DNA from: Bursaphelenchus xylophilus
Lineage: Eukaryota > Nematoda > Chromadorea > Rhabditida > Aphelenchoididae
Direction: 5' to 3'
DNA: 64,000 nt
NCBI GenBank assembly: GCA_904066235.2
Contig: CAJFCV020000002.1
Coordinates: 2,728,001 to 2,792,000 of the forward strand
Both the position numbers and the translations under genes were made by a program. Below are positions 47,506 through 58,720 of this stretch, one piece after another (positions within the stretch are counted from its first letter, which is position 1; each line of letters starts with the position of its first letter). The notes below the pieces were generated by a model. It was not told the origin of the DNA, did not search any database, and saw nothing but the letters and a program-made list of their open reading frames with translations.

Positions 47506-49449
47506 ATGGCTGAAATTCCCGAAAAACTGGAGCAATTGGACATCAACAAGGCTGAACAGGGTCCTGCTGAAGTCGTTGATCACGTGAATCCTGCAAACTC
47601 CGATGCCGACGAGGCCCTAAAGGCCGCCGAAAAATCGGCCGTGGAGAATGTGGAAAATGCGGACGCGGACGTGGAAATCATGGAAGTTGATCAGGATTTG
47701 GAGAGTTTGGACTTGACCAGACATCGGATCCCCAAAATTGAGGGTCTCGACTTTTTGCGGAGTCTGAAGTCGCTGTGTTTGCGATGGAATTTGTTGAAGA
47801 AGATTGAGAACTTGGATGCGTTGAAAACTTTGGTCGATTTGGATCTGTATGATAATCAGGTGAGTGGAGAGCCCGATTTATAGCTGGATTGGGTCGTGAG
47901 CTTTGATTTGATGGTAAATGTAGGCCATTTAGCTTCGTATTTTCATCGATTTTTTGCTAATTTTTTCGAAGGACATCAAAATTGGGCCTAAAGTAATATA
48001 ATGGCTGTGGTGGATTACTTTATAGATTAGATGAGGGGAAGATAATATTAATGGTTGGATTTGATAATGAGCTTCGATTTGACACCAAATTCGGCCTGTT
48101 TACAGCCAGTTTTTATAGAGTTATAACCGTTTTTCGCCAAGACATCAATTTGCTATCCAAAATAATATAAAATGGCTAGAAAAACTTTTTTTTAGATAAC
48201 GAAGATTGAAGGACTCGACTCGCTGGTCAACTTGGAGAGCCTGGACATCTCGTTCAATCGTATTGCAAAGATTGAAGGTTTGGAAAACCTCAAAAATCTC
48301 AAGAATTTGTACTTGGTTCACAACAAAATTTCCAAAATCGAGGGCCTTGATAATGTAAGTTTTGCAATTTTTTTTTGCTGTTTTGGACACATGAAGTATA
48401 TTTCAATTTTAGCTGATCAATTTGGAATACCTGGAGCTGGGCGATAATCGAATCAAGAAAATCGAAAATTTGGAGAACAACAAGAGCTTGGAACGGCTAT
48501 TTTTGGGGGCAAATCAGATCAGGAAGATTGAAAATGTTGGTCATTTGGATAACTTGAAGGTTCTCTCACTTCCTGCTAATTGCATCACAGTGATTGAGGT
48601 ACGTTTTTGCGATTTTTTTGAGGAAAATTTAGGACATTTTTTTTGAAAATTGTGAAGTTTGACGGATAAAACAATGGTTTTGGATGGAAAATTAAATTTC
48701 TTGGAAGAATAAGGTCTAAAAATATGTTGAAATGATTTTTGGGTTGATTTTATATCATTTTTTGTTTAAAAGCACCAGCAAAAAAGTTTCTGATCTCGGG
48801 CGGGCTCGAACCGCCGGCCTTCTGTGTGTTAGACAGATGTGATAACCACTACACCACGAGACCACACGGCCCTTTCTCTTTCGGTTCGCCCATTTTTTTG
48901 CGGAAGAGAGGGCCGCTTTCCTTGCGTTTTCCCTCTTTTTTGTTGTTTCTCCTGAAATCTCGTTATAATTTAGATTTTTTTTTGCGTTTTCAGAACCTTG
49001 AAGATCTCTCCGGCTTGGAGGAGATCTATTTGAGTCAAAATGGAATCAAAAAAATCGAGAATTTGGATAAAAATGTGGGCTTGAAGGTCCTGGACGTGAA
49101 TTACAATCGACTGGACCATATCGAAAATGTCTCGCATCTGAAGAATCTGACCGATTTCTGGGCCAAACAGAACAATTTGACGGATCTGAGTGAGGTCGAG
49201 AAGGAGCTGGGAAAGTTGACCAAATTGAACTTGGTCTATCTCGATTTCAACCCGTTTTCGAAGGATTCTACGTACAGGTGGGAGGAAATTGGAAAAAAAA
49301 TTGAATATTGATGGCTTTTATGAGATTTTAGACCCAAAGTTATTCGAATGCTCCCATCTTTGGAACGTCTGGATGCCATTTGCTGTCGCCCGCCGAAACC
49401 GAGAATTGAAGAGCTGGATGAGCAAAATGTGGATGAAGTTGGTGTCTAA
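47506..49449 (+). CDS. sds-22: SDS22, protein phosphatase 1 regulatory subunit 7
   Basis: Five exons (47,506-47,859; 48,196-48,354; 48,413-48,598; 48,994-49,277; 49,332-49,449) give 366 residues; human PPP1R7 has 360. SDS22 is a conserved partner of PP1 catalytic subunits and steers PP1 assembly and localisation, including in mitosis. An acidic N-terminus of about 65 residues is followed by an unbroken run of 22-residue leucine-rich repeats with the SDS22 consensus (for example LESLDISFNRIAKIEGLENL, LEYLELGDNRIKKIENLENN, LEEIYLSQNGIKKIENLDKN), then a C-terminal cap (LVYLDFNPFSKDSTYRPKVI, LPSLERLDA). Intron phases are mostly 0, so exons cut between or within repeats without shifting frame. Intron 3 carries a tRNA-Val gene on the opposite strand. 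The start is the first ATG after the acceptor near 47,480; an in-frame TTG upstream was not used. Confidence 0.95.
48791..48863 (-). tRNA. tRNA-Val (AAC), antisense within sds-22 intron 3
   Basis: On the minus strand: acceptor stem GGTCTCG with CGAGATC (one G-U pair), discriminator A, D arm TGGTGTAGTGGTTATCA (A-box region), anticodon arm TCTGT-CTAACAC-ACAGA with anticodon AAC, and T arm GGCGG-TTCGAGC-CCGCC (B-box). No intron in the tRNA; 73 bases. A run of six T follows on the minus strand, a pol III terminator. Confidence 0.95.
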
Positions 49450-50519
49450 AAGATGTGACAGGAGAAGTACTATAATTATCTTGCCGATTTTTGCCTGTAT
49501 TTATTGATTATTAGGTTGAAATGAAGAGATCTTAATGTTGACCAACATGTGTAATATAAATTTTATTTTTGTGGATGTCATTGGTCGAGCCACAGGGGTA
49601 CTTATTAAAAAAAGATCCGTTATAGAGAGGTTTTGTCGCACGAAGGCTGATTTTGGTTTTCAATTGACTTTTGAAACGCCAATTGCTCAAAAAAAATAAA
49701 AAAGTAGTATCGTGTGGTCAAGATAATTTATTTTTACCGCAAACACAACCCAATATCATCCCGATGATCCAATTTTACCCCGAAATAATCCATATCAATC
49801 CCACGGAATGTCTTGTGTATTAATGACCCCTTCTTTCTTGTTTATATTTATAATTACACAATGGCCGGACCTCTGGCCTCTCCCTCCCGTTGAATGGGTA
49901 CAATAACGGTGGGATTTGTGTCCGTTTTAGAGACGAGACCACGAGTAAAGATATTTGAGCAAACATTCCGTCTTTTACCCAAACAGCCGGAGGGGTTTTG
50001 ATCTCGTTTCCAACTTTTACTCCCTGGTTTTGAGTAAAAATCCGATCGGAGGTGATTTTTAGTGAAAATTGGGTTCCTCTTGGTGGTTTTGGGTTCCGTA
50101 GGCTATAGAGAACGGGTTAATGGGTGTTTTTATGGGTAGTAATGGTAGTGTTGACAATAAAAGTGGGCTTGAAATGGCATATTATAGGAAAATTTGATGA
50201 TTTTGGAGGTTTTTCTTAAATTTCTGGGAATGAAATGATTGAAAATTGGGAAAATTACTTAGGAAATTTAATTTTACACTTTATTCCAGAGTATCTTCCC
50301 GTCTATGATTTTTGCAAAAGCGAAAAATCTTGCTTTATAGTATTTTTTGTCCGAAAGAATCAAATTTTTCTCTAAAACCCCTTATTTTTATCAAAAAATT
50401 GATGTTTCGCTCCTTAAAAACGTATTTACAACGCCAAATAACGACGTTAGGCTACAATAAAACACCTTTGTCATTGATATTCAACGATATTTCAATCAAA
50501 AGCAACACAAAAAGAGTTT
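49450..50519. other. Gap between sds-22 and the second tRNA
   Basis: The 3' region of sds-22 (TGTGTAATATAAATTTT near 49,548) and about 900 bases of AT-rich DNA without supported features. The 20-30 bases before the tRNA resemble those beside the first tRNA copy. Confidence 0.35.
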
Positions 50520-50592
50520 TGATCTCGGGCGGGCTCGAACCGCCGACCTTCTGTGTGTTAGACAGATGTGATAACCACTACACCACGAGATC
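50520..50592 (-). tRNA. tRNA-Val (AAC), second copy
   Basis: Nearly identical to the copy at 48,791: acceptor stem GATCTCG with CGAGATC (fully paired), same D arm, anticodon AAC, T arm GGCGG-TTCGAGC-CCGCC, discriminator A. It differs by a few bases (AGGTCGGCGG instead of AGGCCGGCGG). A run of five T follows on the minus strand. Confidence 0.95.
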
Positions 50593-50834
50593 ACGCTGCG
50601 ACGAAGTCTTTTTTTATTTCTCAGCTTTCTCTGGGCAAATTTTGGGTGGGTTTTCGCTGATTTTTTGTTGGAAATAAGGGGTTTTGTCGGAATTTTTTGA
50701 AAATTTAATTTTTTTCTTCTTTAACAAACCTTTTGCTGCGACTGATTGATTTTTTTAGATTTGTTTTCAAACTTTTTTTTCAGAGAAAAAATCATTGCTG
50801 AATTTTCAAATGTAAAAAGCCGCAGGCACTTCTG

Positions 50835-53594
50835 ATGATATTGACTACTTCTAAAATTGGTCATTTTGTAATTTTCCTTACATTTATCTACCTCAATGGC
50901 CGTAGCGTTGCTGATCTGCCCCTTCAATGCATTCCAATTGAAGAAAATGACTTCAAAGAGTACTATGAGATGCATGGGAGTGACTCAAATCGGCTGATTT
51001 ATAGAGCTAGTGAGTTGTAAAATACGGAGGGAATCAATTCGTGATCATAAACCTTGTTTTAGATATCAACAAAAGTGTGGATGACACTTTTACCGACAAT
51101 CATTTGATTGGTAGGTTTTTTGAAAATTTGATTTTTATAAGACTGGCTCTGATTTACACTGAAGTTTTCAAAGATGCATGTGAAAACGTTAGGTTGCACA
51201 AACTGACAAGATTTATAGAGCAAAATAAAAAATTTTGAAGACCTTTCACATAGAAATTTTCGTTGTTTCTGCAAAGCGCGAGCTTAGGTATCTCGAACAT
51301 AACCAACTGTCGGGAAAACAATGTGGATTCGTCACGCTTTGAAATCGCCCATTTGCGCGCTGCGACGCCAGCCGCGGATGGAGATTTGGTTCGCGACACG
51401 ACAAGGAGAGACGTTTTTTTTACGACAATCCACATTATTTTCCCGACAGTTGGTTATGTTCGAGATACCTAAGCTCGCGCCTTGCAGAAACAACGAAAAT
51501 TTCCATGTGAAAGGTCTTCAAAATTTTTTATTTTGCTCTAAATCTTGTCAGTTTGTGCAGCCTAAAGTTTTCACATGCATCTTTGGAAACTCCATTCTAC
51601 ATCAGAGCCAGTCTTATCAAAATAAAATTTTCAAAACTACCAATCAAATGACTTTCCAGGCGTAAAATTCTACCGGATCATCGTGGATGATCAATCGCCG
51701 GACAACGTCGCGCTGGTCGCCAATTACACTGACCATCTGCGGTTTTACAATCTTGATAAAGCAGATGAGTAAGCCAATTTTTGATGTCTTATTCAGCTCT
51801 GACAACGCGTTTTAGATACATCCGCCGAGACGATGTTAACATCTCTTTGGATCGAATCTTCACCTACAAACATTACATTTTCTACTCACCCTCGGGGTTT
51901 ATTTTACTCAATCAATCTCATGTGGATGAAGATATGACTGAAGCGAATTTGAAATTGAATCTAACGGAAGATGAGTTGGCCGAGATCAAAGTCAAATGCT
52001 GGGTAAGGAGGAGAGGTTGTGTTATAGGGGACCTCAGACCTCAGTTTTCACTTTAAAAATTTGCTATTTCGTAGACAAAAATTAATGTCGCTTAAAAATA
52101 CATATTCCAAAAACGAGGTCTCTGCGCCGCCTCCGCCGAAAGTTATAGCCTCCCACTTTGCTTCACGTTTCTTGCAAGACCCTGTATTTGCGACTCAAGC
52201 AAAAATCAAGGAAAAAGTTCCTTATTTTGGCCACAACAAAGATACTCCGCGAACTGCGCCCAAGCTTGGGCACTAAAGTTAGGAAAAAACGCTTCGACCT
52301 AGCTGGCACTGAATTACTATAATAGCTCTATAGTTTTAAGAGTACCTACGAAGGCTGTGACGACTCATTTAGTTCCATACGGAGGCAATAAGTTTAGTTC
52401 CGGACATGTTTCATCGTATAAAGTGTAAAATCGCAGGCTGCAGCCGTTTTTGAAGGGTAAGGTGGCACGTAAAAAAGAAGGTACCTCACTAACTAAATCC
52501 ACTGTCCGGGCATTGACAACGATAAATTGAGCGTTCACGCTAAATTTGGGCTAATTCCGAGCAGTTTCCGCAAAGTTATAAGTTGTGGCCAAAATAAGGA
52601 ACTTTTACCAAAATCAAACCTTTTGTAGAACCCGAATAGCAAGTGCATAACGGAAGAAGGCCGATTGGTGGAGACGAAAATGAATAATAGTTTCGTCATG
52701 TACAGTGCTGAAGGCATTCAGATCCGAGGGTAAGTCACAAAAAAATTTCAACTTTTTTCCTTCGACTAGTTTTGGGGTGAGGTTTACCCGCCTCTCCCCT
52801 CCACCCTAGCTGCGCCCTGGGCGTATTTTACACGTGCAAGTTTTCAGAGTTGCCAGCTCGAACAAATTCTTCATCCACGACAAGGTCTCACACAAAAATT
52901 TCTGCTTTCCTGATGATCTCAAAACGCACCGAGACTGCGATGAAAGTGAGGTAAGGAACTTGGAGTGAATTTTACAATAGAATTTTTAGAGTAAATTGGA
53001 TATTGTTTCCATTTTCGGCAAAAATCGCTTTTAAAAAATAAAATAAAAAAAGAAAAAATAAAAAAATAAAGTAAAACGTAAAATAAGATAAAACAAAATA
53101 AATGAAAAAATAAAAAAATAAAATAATAATAAATTAAAATAAAATAAAAAATAAAATAAAAGAAATCAAAATAAAATTAAAAAAAGAAACATAAACAAAT
53201 CAAAAAAAATAAAGTGAAAAATTGAATAAATAAAACAAAATAAAGGAAAAAATAAAAAATAAAAATAAAATAATAATAATAATAAATTAAAATAAAAGAA
53301 ATAAAATAAATAAAATTAAAAAAGAAAAAAATAAAAAAAATGTATAGAACAGTAATATTTGAATTCTTAACACTGATAACACTTTTTCAGAAATTCCAAG
53401 AAGTTGACAGCCGCTTTCCATTGATTCGAAAGGATTCACCATTTTTGAAAAGGCGATTAGCCTTTATCAATGTGCCTTATCCACGAGTTCAACGGAAATT
53501 GGGAGGATGCCAGAAAAAAATAAATCCAAATATAGACAAAAAAGACCCGAAAAAATTGATTTTAGAGAGCAAAACCAGTAAAAAGGTCGAATAA
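50835..53594 (+). CDS. Orphan secreted protein
   Basis: Seven exons (50,835-51,009; 51,063-51,110; 51,660-51,768; 51,816-52,002; 52,629-52,729; 52,848-52,950; 53,391-53,594) give 308 residues. Residues 1-26 are a signal peptide (IGHFVIFLTFIYLNGRSVA); there is no later membrane segment, so secretion is expected. I do not recognise the family. The mature part has about seven cysteines, several Asn-x-Ser/Thr sites (NYT, NQS, NNS), a stretch KFYRIIVDDQSPDNVALVAN that may be beta-rich, and a very basic C-terminus (KKINPNIDKKDPKKL, KTSKKVE). An acceptor (CTTTTTTTTCAG) lies about 50 bases before the start codon. Intron 2 is almost entirely one long inverted repeat; intron 6 contains an A-rich low-complexity tract. 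All junction phases agree, which supports the model. Confidence 0.75.
51100..51657. repeat. Long inverted repeat filling an intron
   Basis: Left arm from about 51,102 (CATTTGATTGGTAG, which includes the last bases of exon 2 and its splice donor) to about 51,340; right arm from about 51,425 to 51,650 as its inverse complement (CTACCAATCAAATG). Arms are about 230-240 bases and closely similar throughout (for example GAAGACCTTTCACAT and ATGTGAAAGGTCTTC). The centre is a family A MITE (AACTGTCGGGAAAACAATG / CATTATTTTCCCGACAGTT). Confidence 0.9.
53028..53340. repeat. A-rich AAATAAAATA low-complexity tract
   Basis: About 310 bases almost free of C and G on the + strand, made of AAATA, AAAATAAA and AATAATAAT words, inside intron 6 of the orphan gene. 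Confidence 0.85.
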
Positions 53595-54721
53595 ATAAAT
53601 TAAATATTTTTGAAAAGTTTTAATTTTTTTTGAAAATAAAAATGAAATAGTTTTTTTTAAAATATATTTTACAAAAAATATATTAATTTTTTGAAAAAAT
53701 TATTTATTTTTCCGGGTTCTTTAAAAAATGTTTTATTTTCTGGAAATTTTGATTTTTTCATTTTGAAAAAAATATTTTTTTTTTGATTTCAAAATTTTTT
53801 CCAGTGTTCTTTTTTATTTTACAATCGCCATTCCAGAAAAATTTTTTCAAAGGTCGTTTGAAACTCCTACCGAGTAAGGTCAGGCAAGGTCGATGGCTCT
53901 CTTCGGAATTGTTTTACCTTTTTCACACTAATTTGTTCGAACATGTTTTTTGTTTGAAACTCTTGCAATATATTTACACCCACATCGATTATAGGAAAAT
54001 GGAAGCTCTAAGCTTGAAAATAGAAATGTGGTCGAAGACAATCGAATTTTAATGGCATAAAACAAGATAGCTGAAGATCGATTTAGATGATTTCTTCCAC
54101 AATAAAAGTATTTTTAATATACTAGATGTGAAAATACGTTTTATATATACACAAATACCGCATTGATTACGAGATGTAACGTATTGTTTTATTACCACAA
54201 TTAACCATAAATTTTAAAAACAAAAAATTACCAACCGTTGCCTAAAATACAGTACATCAAAAAATATTTATTAATTTAAAATATTTTTATAAATAAAATA
54301 TTTATAAATTAAACTATTTATATTTTTTTTAAAAAATCTTAAATATTTAGTTTAAAAAAATATACAGAGTGTTCATTATTTTTTCGACAGACTAATAAAT
54401 AAAAAATAAATTTTAATTTCCCCCTTTTATTTTTAACCCCTTTGTCCTTCAAATTCTTCAAAGATCATTTTTATTTTTGTCCAGGTGTTTTAAAGAGACG
54501 AATCTCTGGCCAAACGGCTCAAAATAAACGGCTGTCAAATGGACTTTGTTTTCTATTTTTATTGAATTTGGTCTGAAAACCTTATTCATTTTGTTCTTTG
54601 CGCAAAATATTTTGATATATGTCGTGCCGATTGTGAGCGGCCGAGCAACATTTTCACTATGTTACAGTAACCCAATCGCCAAAATTTCGATCCCAATATG
54701 CCAAAATCTATACAGTGGGGT
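53595..54721. other. Gene-free stretch
   Basis: AT-rich. A lone family A right end (TTCATTATTTTTTCGACAGAC) lies at about 54,370. No exon supported. Confidence 0.35.
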
Positions 54722-54929
54722 ACCTGATCCAGTGGCAAAAAAGTACCATTTTGCATCCGGGAAGTATAAAAAATGTGGCAAAATGCTTCCCTCTCCAAGT
54801 GAAAAAACTCTGATTTCAAGAGCGCGCCCGCTCTTTTTGTAATTTTTACTTGGAGAGGGAAGCATTTTGCCACATTTTTGATGCTTCCCGAATGCAAAAT
54901 AGTACGTTTTTTGCCACTGGATCGGCTCC
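54722..54929. mobile_element. MITE family F copy 3
   Basis: ACCTGATCCAGTGGCAAAAA at the left and TTTTTTGCCACTGGATCGG at the right, with arms GGGAAGTATAAAAAATGTGGC and GCCACATTTTTGATGCTTCCC. One base of the right terminus has changed relative to copies 1 and 2. Confidence 0.8.
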
Positions 54930-55500
54930 ATCATTGTACACTACCGATTTTAACCATTAACGATGCATACTTTCAGAGTAATACCCAATTACTTTAGTGA
55001 CTGGACAATTGGGCAAAAATGTCTCACTAGTATGCTAGTGGGGCGTGCTTCCCGCCATATTAAAACAATAATCTCAAAATTGACTTTTTTCTTTAGCCAC
55101 GGCTGATTGCGGCTCAGAAATTGTGCCATGTTTCATAAAATAAATATGAGCGTCATACTTGTGGCACTTTCCCTGCACCATTTGAAACTCATATTCGGAA
55201 TGAGGAGAATTATTTTTCTAATTACATATTCCCCTCCGGTTTCCTCACCTCCTGGCCTTATTATCCGCTTCTCACTTGCTGCCTCTTTTCCTCTGCCGTC
55301 CGGCTTCCATTGCGTGGTCGTTGCTCGCGAAAGGAAGTGACAACCCGGCCTTCGCCGTCATCTTGAGTGTGTGAGGACTAATTTGGCAAGTGTTTCGAGT
55401 TTCATTTCGGCAAAGGAAGGTGCTTGTTTTTGGGGAAGTAAAAGTGGAATTGCTCTCTTAGCGGGTAAGATACGAGGAATTTTCTTCAAAACCCATAATT
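54930..55500. other. Gene-free stretch
   Basis: No supported features; a less AT-rich patch at 55,230-55,370 is unexplained. Confidence 0.3.
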
Positions 55501-55504
55501 TTCC

Positions 55505-56110
55505 TAACAAGCGAAGTACTCTATGTGCGGCGTTCAGATTTTAAGGTGATTTGGTGGAAATATAGAATAATTTTTTAGGATATTTATGAACCTCCAAGCT
55601 CGCGCTTTGCAAAAACGACCGGGATTTTTGTTTCGAAGGTTGGAGAAAATGTGACAGATTTTTCTGCGGATTTTGGTACACAAGGTTCCACACCTATTTC
55701 TACTCCCTCGGCGTCAAAAATCGTTGAACGCCGCGGCTTTGTAAGGAAAGCGCGTGTTAGAATCTTCGGGAGCAGAACTTGAGGTATTCCCTATCTGTAT
55801 GCAGAATTTAGAGAAAATCGAGCGTGGCACTTGAATGAATAATTTTTTATAAGATATCTCGGCTCTTCCTGCATAGTACATGCTGAAAATTTACTATTAT
55901 TTTGTTTATGTCTTTCCACGTACAAGGTTTGACAGAAATCGGAGCCTTCTCTTTGAGGTACCACTTCGTTAAAAATGACTGTTGTTTTATATACGTGTTT
56001 TTGGCGTTTTTGTCGTATAGCATCTCGTCGCTCTTTGCAAGTAAAAAACGAAATTTTCTGGAGTTGACATGTGTCATATGCAAAATTATTAGTATCCACA
56101 ATTTTGTGAA
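55505..56110. repeat. Rep-C copies, decayed
   Basis: GCGAAGTACTCTATGTGCGG, CGTTCAGATTTTAAGGTGAT and CCAAGCTCGCGCTTTGCAAA, AACGACCGGGATTTTTG appear in family order from 55,505. A second, more diverged set of blocks reads on to about 56,110. Confidence 0.5.
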
Positions 56111-56187
56111 AAGCGGAGAGTCGCACGTAGGTTGCCACTCTTTTTCGTGAAATTGACTGTTCCTAGACTTTTTTCACCATTTTAATA

Positions 56188-56451
56188 TTGTCGATAGATC
56201 AAGAGTTTACTGATATTTGGTCTCGCAATGACGTCAGCCAATTGTTTCAATTTTTCTCTCGCGTCATATATGTGATTAAAATACATTTTTATCAATTGCT
56301 CTCTTCCGCTAGCAATTCCCTGCACTCCTTACGCAAGTTAGGTGTGTCTTCTGGAAATGAAATTATTCTTTTCGTGATAATCGCCTCTATTTTTGTATGC
56401 TTATTAACAAAACGTCTTCCAGCAGAATATGTAAATTTGACAAAGCAGTAG
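56188..56451 (+). CDS. Possible terminal exon of a small membrane protein
   Basis: An open frame of about 85 codons reading DQEFTDIWSRNDVSQLFQFF and onward to a single hydrophobic segment, EIILFVIIASIFVCLLTK, and the tail RLPAEYVNLTKQ before the stop. The composition looks coding and an acceptor-like GTCGATAG precedes it, but there is no ATG in this frame and no upstream exon was found. It may be the last exon of an unrecognised gene, or chance. Confidence 0.2.
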   Translation: MSIDQEFTDIWSRNDVSQLFQFFSRVIYVIKIHFYQLLSSASNSLHSLRKLGVSSGNEIILFVIIASIFVCLLTKRLPAEYVNLTKQ

Positions 56452-56539
56452 AACAAAAGGCCAGCTTTCAGAAAATATCAATATTAAAAGGAACCCCGCA
56501 GTATAAACTCAAAAAACTCAATGACAATTAATTTGCCAG

Positions 56540-56790
56540 TTCCATGTGGAAAAATTGATTTTTCGTGAAAACGCTACGCTCTATGTACAGCAGAAATAGG
56601 CGTGTAACTTTTCATTCCAAAAATTCGCAAAAACTGTTATTTTTTACCAACTCTTGTTCTAAAGATCTCGGTCATTTCTGCAAATCGCATGCTAGGATTC
56701 TCACATATGTCTTAGAAAAAATTAGTTAAAATTTGTGCCAAGTTTCATCACAGTCTGAGCGTCGCACTTGGGGTGCTTCCGCTGTAAGAT
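56540..56790 (-). repeat. Rep-C copy, reversed
   Basis: Minus-strand Rep-C blocks: the + strand ends CAAGTTTCATCACAGTCTGA, GCGTCGCACTTGGGGTGCTTCC near 56,785, the best-preserved terminus of the family. Confidence 0.65.
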
Positions 56791-57480
56791 TGTAATTACA
56801 GGCGTATTTTAGCTCCTATTTTTCAAATATTATCTCTAATGTCGTCCCTTCTTGACTCTTTTTGATATTTTCTTCCTTTTCCCTCCAAAAATTGTGAGAT
56901 CGTAATGTTCTACCGAATACCTGGAAGAAAGCTCTCCAGTTCCGCCAAAATTCTAATTTCTTTAATTTCCTTGTATTACACGCCTCGGAAATGTCTCCAA
57001 AATGGCTCGAAAACAAGCCAGAGAAACGGAGAGTTCAAAAGAGGTCGTTAAAAATTGCCAAGACCAGTTATAGCAGGCGAAAAAGTGCTCTAAACACTTC
57101 TGAGACGGTTAAGGAGACATAAAGAGAAGGAACGGACAGTGCAAATTTGAGAGCCCGAGAGAATTTCATTAAAACGGAGGGCGACGAGATTTTTTATGGA
57201 CGTTTTTTTCTCCGCTTCTCTCTCAAGGACAAAAGAAGCAGGGAGAGTCATTCTTGAGCCCTTCTCCTTTGTCGACTGCGCCCTGCGGGCAGCCCGAGAA
57301 GGGACGGAGTTTTTGTCACCCGCGGGTCGTTGCAATGGGTCGCGGATGAGAAGAGAGGGCCGCGGCCTGCGCGAGGGGCCTTCCTTTGTGCTCTATCTCT
57401 TTTTCATGTACTTTTCGCCAAAGCACTGGACCCAAAGAGAACGAAGGCCCTCCCCATCACTAGTCCAGAAAACCGGTAAT
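56791..57480. other. Gene-free stretch, GC-rich at its end
   Basis: From about 57,230 the DNA turns GC-rich (TGCGCCCTGCGGGCAGCCCG; GAGGGCCGCGGCCTGCGCGA). No exon, RNA gene or repeat is recognised. Confidence 0.3.
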
Positions 57481-57613
57481 CAGTCTGTCGGGAAAATAAT
57501 GACCACTCGGTAGCATCGAAAATCGCATCGCCGCCAACAAAATGAGCTATGCCGCAGCAACATCAAATTTCTTTTCACTTCAGCTATTGCACCCATTATT
57601 TTCCCGACAGACT
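57481..57613. mobile_element. MITE family A copy
   Basis: CAGTCTGTCGGGAAAATAATG at the left, CATTATTTTCCCGACAGACT at the right, interior shortened relative to the copy at 1,638. Confidence 0.75.
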
Positions 57614-57829
57614 AGAGAAGAATAACAGTAAGGGTTGCAGCGACAATGGCAAAGTTTATCCGCTTACAGTTAGGCTTTATGGGCCTTGCAGTCTCCACAA
57701 CAACTCTCAAAACATACTCTCTGCAGATCAAATTGAATTGCCCTTTTGTGAGCCCTGCTTGACCAGATTTGTCAACAACATACTGTCGGTTCGCCTCTCA
57801 GCTAGCTGATTGAAAGCTTCAGCGTTATT

Positions 57830-58720
57830 AGGTCACTGGTCCGGCCCCTTCCTCTCCTTCCCATTCAAGATGATCCGCCGGACCTGGGCCACTGCCCTGT
57901 CCATCTTCTCTATTCTGATTAATCTTTGCCTGAGGTCTCTTGACTGCCCGCGGACATTCTGTACTCTCTCCACTGTTCTTTTCCTTGACGCCAGTGTCTC
58001 CGTTCCCCGCTTTAGACCCTCATCCAAAGCCCACCGGCCGGCCGCGGCTTTCTCTCTTCAGCCCTCTTGGCAGCCCGGCCACTGAGTTCTCTTCAGCCCC
58101 TTTCCCAGCCCGGCCGCTTCCCTGTCATTTCTCTCCTCTTCCCGGATCCCTTTCCCTACCATCTCCGTTCGTTGTCAAGAAGTCCCCCAAACGGAGCGGG
58201 AACAACGCTCTCTCTTCCTCTTCGTTGGTCGGCCGCTTCCTTCTCTAGGGCCCTCTTGCCAGCCCCATCGCGGCTATCTCATGTCAGCCCTCTTACCAGC
58301 CCCGCCAGCGTCTTTTCTTCAGCTTCCTCTCAGCCCTATCCGTTCCCAGCCCGGACGTTTCCCTCTCTGCAGCCCTCTTTGGAGCCCGGCCGCTTCCTGG
58401 TCCGAAAGAGCTTCCCATCCGGGTCTTTTTCTCTCTCCTTCCGATGTCAAAAAGTCCCCTCTCATTCAATCCCTTTTAGCCGGCTGCTGCCCTCTCGTCA
58501 GCCCTCTACCTAGCCCGGCCGCTGCTTTCCCTACGATCCCCTTTCCAGCCCGGCCGCTTCCCGGTCTGTTCTCTCCTGTTCCCGGTCCGCGACATTCTCC
58601 CCTTCCTCTTCCATCTTCTTCCGCTGTCAAGAAGTCCCCTTCGACGCGGAGGGAACAGTCCCCGAAGAGGGCGTGGCCAATCCCAGTGTCCTTTCGCGTT
58701 CGCACGTTCATCGCCGTCCC
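57830..58720. repeat. GC-rich, pyrimidine-biased degenerate tandem repeat
   Basis: The + strand is dominated by C and T and repeats CAGCCCGGCCGCTTCC-like words (near 58,105, 58,230, 58,385, 58,550) and GTCAAGAAGTCCCC (near 58,178, 58,449 and 58,627). The spacing suggests decayed units of about 180-270 bases. A 254-codon open frame (58,281-59,045) follows from the lack of stops in C/T-rich DNA and shows no family features. Confidence 0.55.
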
